Assembly (NCBI GenBank): GCA_964397295.1
Contig: CAYNJG010000010.1
Coordinates: 1-64,000, forward strand
Direction of reading: 5' to 3'
Length of the DNA stretch: 64,000 nucleotides
Source of the DNA: CAYNJG01 sp964397295
GTDB lineage: Bacteria > Planctomycetota > Planctomycetia > Pirellulales > Pirellulaceae
Positions within the stretch are counted from its first letter, which is position 1. Each line of letters begins with the position of its first letter. A model generated the notes under the pieces. It was not told the DNA's origin. It did no database searches and was given only the letters and a program-made list of their open reading frames with translations. Position numbers and translations under genes: made by a program. Shown piece by piece: positions 9,348 to 16,336 of this stretch.

Positions 9348-10547
9348 TTAACGTCGACGACGAAGTTGCAATCCAACCAAACCGAACAAGAGCATCAGCA
9401 GACTGCTTGGCTCTGGCACGGACTCTGCAGCCAGTGCTTCGCTAAGTGCCATGCCATTCTCCTGCAGGAATATACGGCGGAAATCAGCAAAGTCAGCCAA
9501 GTCGACGCTACCCGAGAAGTCGATATCGCCAGCCGAGAAGTTGATGTCCTGGCCAAACTGGTCCATGTTCGAAAGCAAGATGCCGTAATCGTCCAAGTCG
9601 ATATCGTCGTCCATGTCGAAGTCACCCAGGGTGATTCCGACAAAGTCCGTTACCAAGCTGATGTTGTCGATGTGGTGATTCGAGTTGGCACCACCTGTTC
9701 GCCCACCGAAAACGAACTGACCAGGAGACGGAGTGTATTCAATCGCCTGATCAAAGACGGTACGGTCTTTATAAGAAACGAATAGATTACTCGTTCCGTC
9801 TTCTTGAGCGACAAGTTCGATGACCAATCTTGCAAAGCCTAGCTCTTCACCTTGCGGCCCCGTTTGAAGCGATGTGTTGTCGAACAAGTCACCGTTCAAA
9901 GTTGGGAAACCAGCTTGACCGATGAGCTCGCCGTCAACACGGATACTCAAACCAACACAGTCATTCACGATCTCACCAAAATCGTCACGAGTGTTTGGGC
10001 ACGTTTGGTCACCACCAACTTCAAGAGCTGCTGGATCACCAGGAAGCGGCAAGTCTTCGGATCCGGCATTTGGGTCCGTCGGGCCACTCTGCCATTCGTC
10101 GAAACCAATACCAAGGCCCGTTGTCGAACCTTCTTCCGGAAGACTGCCTTCCGTCCCGATGCCCGAATAGATCAGGTTACCTTCGAGAAGCGGGTCGTCT
10201 GGCGTAACAAGATTGAAGCTAAACCCGTCAGCGGGTCGATCCGAACCATCGCCAACCCGAAGGTCCGCAGAAATCCGGAACGAAGTCAGGGCTTCTCCAT
10301 CAGCGAGGTCGGGAAAGACGATCGCCCCACTCTGGCCGTTTATGGCGTCGGTAACGCTGAGGAAACCAGAATTCTCTACGCCTCCAGTTTGCCGCCATTC
10401 CGAATCGCCGAAGAATTCGACACCCCGGTCTTCAGGATCAGTACTGAAGTCCAACGCGATGCCACCTTGGCCGAAAACTTGGCTGCCTCCGACCATCAAA
10501 ACCATACCGGCGACTAACGCCAGCAATTGCTTAGATGAAATTTTCAT
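9348..10547 (-). CDS. PEP-CTERM protein with lectin-like domain and dockerin-like repeat
   Basis: A 399-residue secreted protein. It has a signal peptide (about 1-26, ending VFGQ), then a beta-sandwich-like region with IALDFSTDP and IDNISLV that resembles legume-type or ConA-like lectin domains. Two EF-hand-like Ca loops follow (DFDMDDDIDLDDYGI and DIDFSGSVDLADFADF, about 310-360). The tail VPEPSSLLMLLFGLVGLQLRRRR-type signal is a canonical PEP-CTERM: the PEP motif, a hydrophobic helix and terminal arginines. In this family an exosortase cleaves at or near PEP during export to the surface or matrix. No exosortase lies in the window. AAGGA sits upstream of the ATG. It follows the larger PEP-CTERM gene by 29 bases. 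Confidence 0.9.
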   Translation of the reverse strand: MKISSKQLLALVAGMVLMVGGSQVFGQGGIALDFSTDPEDRGVEFFGDSEWRQTGGVENSGFLSVTDAINGQSGAIVFPDLADGEALTSFRISADLRVGDGSDRPADGFSFNLVTPDDPLLEGNLIYSGIGTEGSLPEEGSTTGLGIGFDEWQSGPTDPNAGSEDLPLPGDPAALEVGGDQTCPNTRDDFGEIVNDCVGLSIRVDGELIGQAGFPTLNGDLFDNTSLQTGPQGEELGFARLVIELVAQEDGTSNLFVSYKDRTVFDQAIEYTPSPGQFVFGGRTGGANSNHHIDNISLVTDFVGITLGDFDMDDDIDLDDYGILLSNMDQFGQDINFSAGDIDFSGSVDLADFADFRRIFLQENGMALSEALAAESVPEPSSLLMLLFGLVGLQLRRRR

Positions 10548-10576
10548 ATTTAATTTCCTTGTTTACTGGAGGAGGA

Positions 10577-13105
10577 TTAGCCGCGTCGGGGACGAACAAC
10601 GAGTAGACCCAACATCACCATCATCGATAGTAACGCCGACGATGGCTCTGGCGTATTAACCGCAGCACCCGCAGGGGCTGAGGCTTCCAATGCTTGCGAA
10701 AACAACCACACGTCGTTCAAGTCGACGATGCCATCGAGATTGAAATCGCCGTCTGGGTTGTTCGTGCCGAAGTTACGATCGAGACCACGCTCATCGTCCA
10801 AATCCACAACACCATCGGCATTGAAGTCACCCGGAATTGGGTTAGGGCCGGTGAACGAACCAGGAGTGATCTCCCAGTCGAACAGTCCGTCCTCCAATTC
10901 GAAGCCGACATCCTCACCCCAAATGTCCGTTGCATCTATGTGGAAATCAGTAAGAGCCACCTCGAAACTATCGCCTCCACCGTTCTCAAAGAACCCAGCG
11001 ACGAAAGTTGTCTCTAGATCAGATTCGACAGTGAAATTACCCGAGGTGAAGGCGTGACCACGGCCACCGTTGAAGATCACTCCATCGCTCGGACTCGTGC
11101 CGTTTTCGTTGAATGTTTCGGTGAAGCTCACACCGTCGATTCGAATCCAGCAACCATCGTCACTACCACAACCAATTGCATAGTCACCGGCAGGGATAGT
11201 TACGTTGGCTTCCAAAACCATACCGAACGTGTTCATGTCGTCATCAATTGTGCCGTTCGGACCTTCCGGGTAGGGCAGGGTAAAGTCGGGAAAACTTCCC
11301 TCACCACCGCCGAAGTCAACGATGTCGTTGAACTCGAAGGTGAAGTCCTCATTGATAATTACATCCGTCAGTTCGCCATTGAGGATCTGCTGAAACTCAG
11401 CGACGCTATCAATTCCAGCATTTACCGCTTGCGGGTGTATCCGCAACAATCGTCCGCTGAACTGAGCGTACGTGTCTTGCGTTGAAAGACCAACGGTCGC
11501 GACAACTGCTACTGCGAGCACTGCGTTCCGTCCACTCTTGCGAAATTTCATCATCCCAAGGATTCCTAACAGTAAAAGCATTGCCCCAGACGGTTCAGGA
11601 ACTGACGTAGCAGCCCCGAGCGTCTGGCCGAAGTTGCTAGAAAGAACCAGGAAGTCGCCAAACGCGACTGTTCCGTCACAATCGACGTCCCCGTCCCCGT
11701 AGTTCTGAGTCTGTGTACCAAAATTCGATGATAGAACCAAGAAATCACCAAACGCGACAGATCCATCGCCGTCGAGGTCGCCGAGCAACGCATTGATAGG
11801 TGCACAACCCACTGGGTCCAAAGACAGTCCGTAAACGACCGAACCATTGGCCTGGATACCATTCGAAAGCGCATAACGGAAAGTGACGTCTTGTGCACCA
11901 TCGGTGTCAAACAAGTCGCCCAGAGGAATAGCCGTACCATTCGAAACCGGAACCGAACCAGTGAGGTTGACCTCGGTAATTCGAGATTCGTCGTTATTCG
12001 GACTTAGGTCCCAATCTCCGCCAAATCCCTCATAGCCAGATGCTTCAAGCGAGCCGCTTGATGAACCAAGGGTAATACCAGTGATATCGAAACCGCCCAA
12101 AAGTGGCGAGTCGTGACGAAGTTCTGCGGAACCCGTTTCTGGGTCGATGTTAAGAACTAGATCCGAAATCGGTCCATTGAATTCAACCGAGCCTTCAATA
12201 ACTCGGCCATCAGCCGTGAGGTATTCCCATGAGAGATTTTCGTCAGATGGACTTGAACCGACACCATCTACCCATGGGGTACCGAAGTCAAGTTCTTGAT
12301 TAGGTGACAACGAGGCCATACCGCTTAGGTTGAATTCCGCAAGCAGAGAGTTCGTGGTTGTAGTTTCATCCCAGCCTGGCAAATCTTGATCTTGAAGGCT
12401 TATGTAGTTATTGCGATCCCGAGCAAGAAGCCCGTTGGGGGATGAAATACTATACCCCTTGATATCGAGGTTACCGGCACCATTGACGATCGTTGTGGCA
12501 CCTGTGAGACGGTCAACGGTGAGAACCGGATTGCTCTCAACCACGACGCCACCACCAGCCGCATCTGTTACGAATGAAAGTCGAAGCCCGTCACCCAAGT
12601 CAGGTGCACTGCCATCAACCGTAACCGATCGAGCTGCTCCACCTACCGTGCTGGCGGAGAAAAGGTTCAGCGTATCGCCGAGCCCCAAGCCGTCGACGAG
12701 CGAACCGGCAACGTCAATTGTGCCACCAGAAATTCCGAAGACGTCGGTAGTGAGCGAGCCACCACCAAAAGAAACAACCCCGTCCGACCCAACAACTGTT
12801 TCGTTGTTCACGGTAAGGTCGGCACCATTACCGAGTGCGATCGTTCCGCTGATGACGGAAAGAGCGTGTACAGTGTCAGCTGTGCCAACGTTGGCCGTTC
12901 CACCATTGCGAATGGCGGCAACATGTCCATCAGTTGGTGCCTCTGGATCCCACGAACCGGCGCTAGACCAGTTTCCGCTTTCTGTGTTCCAAAGTGCAGT
13001 GGGCAGTAAGTCTTGAGCTGACACAGTCAGACTTACCCAAACGCTCAGGCCAAGCCCAAGCACGCTGGATCGTATAACCCCAGCGCAAAGTTTTGGCATT
13101 CTCAT
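10577..13105 (-). CDS. Double PEP-CTERM protein: two precursors joined in one frame
   Basis: An 842-residue frame that reads as two proteins. Residues 1-30 are a signal peptide ending SAQ. Residues 35-420 are repetitive Gly/Ser/Thr beta structure of autotransporter-like type. Two almost identical dockerin-like repeats follow (VAFGDFLVLSSNFG twice), then VPEPSGAMLLLLGILG with basic residues, a complete PEP-CTERM at about 505-527. The basic tail MMKFRKSGR is immediately the start of a second signal peptide (NAVLAVAVVATVGLS..TYAQ). After it comes a PA14-like region (GCGSDDGCWIRIDG), another pair of Ca loops and a second PEP-CTERM (NTPEPSSALLSMM..RPRRG). An AGGA nine bases before ATG 11554 could start the second part alone. 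SD AGGGG precedes ATG 13105. Confidence 0.85.
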   Translation of the reverse strand: MRMPKLCAGVIRSSVLGLGLSVWVSLTVSAQDLLPTALWNTESGNWSSAGSWDPEAPTDGHVAAIRNGGTANVGTADTVHALSVISGTIALGNGADLTVNNETVVGSDGVVSFGGGSLTTDVFGISGGTIDVAGSLVDGLGLGDTLNLFSASTVGGAARSVTVDGSAPDLGDGLRLSFVTDAAGGGVVVESNPVLTVDRLTGATTIVNGAGNLDIKGYSISSPNGLLARDRNNYISLQDQDLPGWDETTTTNSLLAEFNLSGMASLSPNQELDFGTPWVDGVGSSPSDENLSWEYLTADGRVIEGSVEFNGPISDLVLNIDPETGSAELRHDSPLLGGFDITGITLGSSSGSLEASGYEGFGGDWDLSPNNDESRITEVNLTGSVPVSNGTAIPLGDLFDTDGAQDVTFRYALSNGIQANGSVVYGLSLDPVGCAPINALLGDLDGDGSVAFGDFLVLSSNFGTQTQNYGDGDVDCDGTVAFGDFLVLSSNFGQTLGAATSVPEPSGAMLLLLGILGMMKFRKSGRNAVLAVAVVATVGLSTQDTYAQFSGRLLRIHPQAVNAGIDSVAEFQQILNGELTDVIINEDFTFEFNDIVDFGGGEGSFPDFTLPYPEGPNGTIDDDMNTFGMVLEANVTIPAGDYAIGCGSDDGCWIRIDGVSFTETFNENGTSPSDGVIFNGGRGHAFTSGNFTVESDLETTFVAGFFENGGGDSFEVALTDFHIDATDIWGEDVGFELEDGLFDWEITPGSFTGPNPIPGDFNADGVVDLDDERGLDRNFGTNNPDGDFNLDGIVDLNDVWLFSQALEASAPAGAAVNTPEPSSALLSMMVMLGLLVVRPRRG
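11554..11567 (-). promoter_or_regulatory. Possible internal ribosome binding site
   Basis: Inside the double PEP-CTERM frame, AGGA (11564-11567) stands nine bases before ATG ATG (11552-11554 and 11549-11551). Starting there would yield a 325-residue protein beginning MMKFRKSGR, with a textbook signal peptide. The site could therefore be a live start for a second product, or the relic of a formerly separate gene. Confidence 0.45.
11628..11782 (-). repeat. Tandem dockerin-like repeats in PEP-CTERM gene
   Basis: Two copies of about 65 bases (11628-11692 and 11718-11782) encode near-identical EF-hand-like units, each with an Asp-rich loop (GDLDGDGS, GDVDCDGT) followed by VAFGDFLVLSSNFG. The shared peptide is identical over 14 residues while the DNA differs at several third positions, so the unit is under protein-level constraint. 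Confidence 0.8.
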
Positions 13106-13579
13106 CAGATGCTATCCCCTGTCGTAGTAAAAAATAAATCGTTGGCCTACTCCTAATCTCCACAGTTTCACCCTCTCTGCTCACAGAGAACCACCCGCGA
13201 CCGAGTAGGAGCGGACAGTGATCCGAAACACAGAGGTTGTGTGTGCAAATCGTAAACGCAATCTAATCCGATTAAAAGATTTTATCTGCAAAGATCCGCA
13301 AAGTAACAAAACGTACGTTCACTATCCCTCTGGAAATCCGCGCACGCCGTCGTGATACACGCGGTTACACCCGCTATCAACTTGCGAGGTCTCCGAGCAA
13401 AACTTGCAATTCTACAAGTCAAACCACTTCGCTAGATCGAGACCGAGACCAACCTGGCTTAGCCACGCAGTCGATCACTGACGCACAAACCGCTACCGAA
13501 ATCATGCCCAGAAGAATGAGTTCTCGGCGTGCATAAAAGCAGTTCAAAAAGATTTCTCGTGAACTCGAATCGCAGCCTA
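13106..13579. other. 474-base intergenic region
   Basis: This is the gap between the stop of the small membrane protein gene and the start of the double PEP-CTERM gene, both on the minus strand, so it should hold the PEP-CTERM promoter. An AT-rich stretch at about 13259-13309 is the most promoter-like part. On the minus strand it contains TTGCAG and TAAAAT-type boxes, but no pair has good spacing. I see no RNA gene, repeat or open frame in it. Confidence 0.4.
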
Positions 13580-14383
13580 CTACGGGACCGCAATAGGTTC
13601 CGCTTCAGCTTCAGCTTCCGATTCATCCACCTGAATATGAAGGTCCAGGTCATCGTCCGCTGTCCCGCCCAAGTGCTTGTCAACGATCTCTTTGATCTTG
13701 TCTGAGATGTTCGTCGTTGACTCTTCGAATGGAATTTCTTTTTCGTCCATCATCGCCTTCGCCTGAGCAAAGAAGTCTCGCAACTCTTGATCGGACAATA
13801 CCTCCTTGAGCCGTGCTTTTTCCGTACCCGGGTTAGTCATCACGACGTTGGAAAGCTCCTGGATTTCATCACTCGAGAGTTCATCTTCCATGACAGCGCG
13901 CATGATACGTGTCATCGTCTGCTTGGCGTCTTCTCGTTCTTCTTCCGAGAGCCCTGAGTTTTCAAGGTACTTATGCTCGATTCCGAACAGCACAACGAAA
14001 GTCATCGCTGGCGATTGAGCAAAATCTTCCATCAGCGCGAACGATTCCTCCCAGCTAAGATCGCCAGCAACAAATGCATCCCCAACGCGATCAAATTGGG
14101 TCAATACTGCTTCTTGCTCTTCCAATGGCAACTCGGATTCCTCGAGCATGACCTTCACAACCTCGCGACTTGCGTTAACGGCTATGGACGGGCCTTGCTT
14201 GTACGCAATAAATCCAACGATCCCGCAAAGGACCGCCATGATGACGCCAACAACAAGACATCCGATCAAGCAACTGCCAAACCACCCCTTTTTCTTGGGT
14301 TGATCCAAATCACCTTGGCCCGCGACATAGGGATCTGCAGCGCCGAACCGTTCGCCGTCTTGCTGTGGTTGGTTTGTTGACAT
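13580..14383 (-). CDS. Single-pass membrane protein with acidic extracytoplasmic domain
   Basis: A 267-residue protein that I cannot name. The N-terminal 33 residues are polar. A strongly hydrophobic helix follows (about 36-61, with FGSCLIGCLVVGVIM), and then an acidic, helical domain rich in Glu/Asp. The domain is built from short helix pairs around LSWEESFALMEDFAQSP and LSEEEREDAKQTM. It ends in an ESEAEAEAEP repeat. Similar one-helix proteins of unknown function are common in planctomycetes. It lies just downstream of the sigma and putative anti-sigma genes on the same strand (83-base gap) and may belong to that regulon. GAGGT about eleven bases upstream of the ATG is the likely ribosome site. 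Confidence 0.78.
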   Translation of the reverse strand: MSTNQPQQDGERFGAADPYVAGQGDLDQPKKKGWFGSCLIGCLVVGVIMAVLCGIVGFIAYKQGPSIAVNASREVVKVMLEESELPLEEQEAVLTQFDRVGDAFVAGDLSWEESFALMEDFAQSPAMTFVVLFGIEHKYLENSGLSEEEREDAKQTMTRIMRAVMEDELSSDEIQELSNVVMTNPGTEKARLKEVLSDQELRDFFAQAKAMMDEKEIPFEESTTNISDKIKEIVDKHLGGTADDDLDLHIQVDESEAEAEAEPIAVP

Positions 14384-14466
14384 CGTGTGACCTCGTGAGC
14401 TTTGGGTTATTTACCGGTCCGTGGTGACTAATAACTAATTCGTCGGTCCAATCGGTAGTCTTGGTT

Positions 14467-14880
14467 CTATTCGTCGGTCTTGCGCAAATAGTGGCTGCTT
14501 CGATCAAGGATTCGTTGATGTCGGCTGATCGAATCGTCCGTGTCATCCTCGCGCGAAATGCGAATGTCATCGAAACTCGCAACACAAAGTCGGCAATGGA
14601 TTTCTTCCAGATGAAAACGTACGTACTGACTTTCTTCTTTGCCCAACTTCTTGTCTAGGTAAAGAGTCAGTTGTTCACGACTGGGACAAGTGAGTCGATG
14701 ACGGCGCCAGATTTCGCCAAGCGTATGTACGCCCGCATCGCGCCGACCGTGGATCGCGATCAGTCGCTCACCCAACTCGGGATTGTTCCGCAGAAGTTCT
14801 TCGACCTGCCCCATTTCATCGGGCGGCAATGCTTCGTCGAGGTATGCTTCGAGATCGGCTTGGGAGAATTGTTGGCTCAA
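14467..14880 (-). CDS. Putative anti-sigma or sigma-partner protein
   Basis: A 137-residue soluble protein without a membrane helix. The N-terminal part (SQADLEAYLDEALPPDEM) is of the kind seen at the start of zinc-finger anti-sigma factors. Near residue 97 is HLEEIHCRLC, a His/Cys cluster close to the H-x3-C-x2-C zinc motif of ZAS anti-sigma factors but with altered spacing. It starts 40 bases after the sigma gene stop, on the same strand, so the two are very likely co-expressed. Control of that sigma is inference from position and this motif. The start is a TTG at 14880 with GGA about ten bases upstream; no ATG is in frame nearby. Confidence 0.72.
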   Translation of the reverse strand: MSQQFSQADLEAYLDEALPPDEMGQVEELLRNNPELGERLIAIHGRRDAGVHTLGEIWRRHRLTCPSREQLTLYLDKKLGKEESQYVRFHLEEIHCRLCVASFDDIRISREDDTDDSISRHQRILDRSSHYLRKTDE

Positions 14881-14920
14881 TTTATGTTTCCATCAACATC
14901 GTGTTAGTCACAATATCGTG

Positions 14921-15583
14921 CTAGTTGTGAAGTTCGGGAAAGACTTCGCGAGGAAGGCCTGCTTTTTTCACAGAGTTGCGAATCCTAGCCAAAAAGTCGA
15001 ACTTGTAGTTGGCAACTTGCTGCTCGGTAATATCCAACGTTGCGGCAACAACCTTATTCGAGCGACCGCGAACGAACAGCATCTCCATGCATTGGATTTT
15101 TAGCCAATCGCCACGTTTGCGCCAGTGTTCGATCTGCTCTTTCAACGCATCGATCAACGCTTTCTCTTCCATTTTTCGCCGCTCGCCACCACGAACAATA
15201 CTGCTCGCGCCAGTGACATAGCCTTGAATCTCCCATGTACCACTGCTGCCTGACGCCGCACTCGACAACGGAAGCGTTGGCCTGCGACCCGTCTTGCGTA
15301 GGTGGTCCGTGAGTTTGTGATGGCAGATCGTGAAAAGATAACTTTCCAGTCGTCGATTTCCGTCGTAGTTCGGCAAACTATTGAGGAAGCCGATGAACGT
15401 TTCTTGCACGACATCTTCGCTGGCCTGCCGACGACGTAGACGGCTTTCCGCAAATGCCAACAGTCGACCTTGATAGAGCGCAATCAGATCGCCCCATGCG
15501 TTCGCTTCGCCGTCGCGAATACGCTGAACCAATTCTGCGTCTGGATTTTCGGGTTCGGGAGTTTCCAATTCGGATTCGGTCAT
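14921..15583 (-). CDS. ECF-type RNA polymerase sigma factor
   Basis: A 220-residue sigma-70 family protein of the extracytoplasmic-function type. Region 2 spans about 28-100 and contains LIALYQGRLLAFAESRL, the core-binding and -10-recognising segment ASEDVVQETFIGFLNSL, and RRLESYLFTICHHKLTDHLRK. Region 4 spans about 145-210, where the helix-turn-helix reads VVAATLDITEQQVANYKFDFLARI. The linker is long and Ser/Gly-rich. It is followed by the putative anti-sigma gene and preceded, 114 bases away, by the kinase-coupled membrane protein. This matches the planctomycete habit of placing ECF sigma factors with Ser/Thr kinases. The start is ATG 15583. Confidence 0.92.
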   Translation of the reverse strand: MTESELETPEPENPDAELVQRIRDGEANAWGDLIALYQGRLLAFAESRLRRRQASEDVVQETFIGFLNSLPNYDGNRRLESYLFTICHHKLTDHLRKTGRRPTLPLSSAASGSSGTWEIQGYVTGASSIVRGGERRKMEEKALIDALKEQIEHWRKRGDWLKIQCMEMLFVRGRSNKVVAATLDITEQQVANYKFDFLARIRNSVKKAGLPREVFPELHN

Positions 15584-15697
15584 TTCGTGGCGATGTTAGA
15601 GCTAAATCTCGTGGGTGGATACACGATAGCTTAGTCTTCTAGCAAGCCCGAACCAATACCGCAGTGATCTGACTACGATCTCGTGCAATCGGATGCG

Positions 15698-16336
15698 TCA
15701 AACCATCGGAACTTGGCTCACCGATAGATAGTCGTCGCGATTCTTCGAACGTGCGTTGAGCAGTTTGAGCGTTCCGTAGAGCAAAACTAACCCCGCAGCA
15801 ATGGCGACCGCGACAAATGCAGTTGTCGGAAGACGTTCTTTCAACAGCCGCCTTCGGGCTTGGCGACGCCCTTCGATAGCGACGTGCTTCTGAAATTTTT
15901 CGCCAAACACAACTTGCACGCGTAGTTCGTCTCCATTCCGAAACGGACGAAGGATCAGCAAGCTCGGATCGAGGTGCTTGGGCTCGAGCAATTCAACACC
16001 CGGTATATTGAACCGCTGCTTGTGCCAGGCAAGATACTTGCTGATCTTATCACGGAGGTGCTTGCTCTCAGTCTCCGACATTTTGACTTGGATCGGATAC
16101 GATTTCACGATCGATTTTGGTTCCTCAGCGGCTGTCAATGATTGCTCATTGACTGCTGGGTCTCGAATGAGTTCGTTCTTCATATCCTCCAGCAGTTTCT
16201 GCGACTTGATGTCGTTAAAACTATCTTCGCCGAGCAATCTGTTGACGAGCGAATCCGTTGTCTCCGTTTGCTCTTGCGAGTAGCTCGTCGCAGAGAAAAA
16301 CAGAGCTAGAAAGGCTACCAGGAGTTTCGTTTTCAT
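15698..16336 (-). CDS. Membrane-anchored protein coupled to Ser/Thr kinase
   Basis: A 212-residue protein with a signal peptide (about 1-20, ending TSYSQ), a charged extracytoplasmic region and one C-terminal transmembrane helix (about 175-196, AFVAVAIAAGLVLLYGTL) before a short polar tail. Residues 80-160 (KYLAWHKQRFNIPGVELL) hold no domain I recognise. Its ATG overlaps the TGA of the kinase gene as ATGA, so the two are translationally coupled. A role as extracytoplasmic sensor or substrate of the kinase is inference. The longer frame upstream of this ATG lies entirely within the kinase gene and is not used. Confidence 0.82.
   Translation of the reverse strand: MKTKLLVAFLALFFSATSYSQEQTETTDSLVNRLLGEDSFNDIKSQKLLEDMKNELIRDPAVNEQSLTAAEEPKSIVKSYPIQVKMSETESKHLRDKISKYLAWHKQRFNIPGVELLEPKHLDPSLLILRPFRNGDELRVQVVFGEKFQKHVAIEGRRQARRRLLKERLPTTAFVAVAIAAGLVLLYGTLKLLNARSKNRDDYLSVSQVPMV

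Noticed and set aside
9852..10517. Plus-strand open frame of 221 codons
   Set aside because: It is antisense to a PEP-CTERM gene with signal peptide, ribosome site and sorting tail.
12411..13016. Plus-strand Pro/Ser/Thr-rich open frame
   Set aside because: It is antisense to the Gly/Val/Ser-rich double PEP-CTERM gene, which explains the composition.
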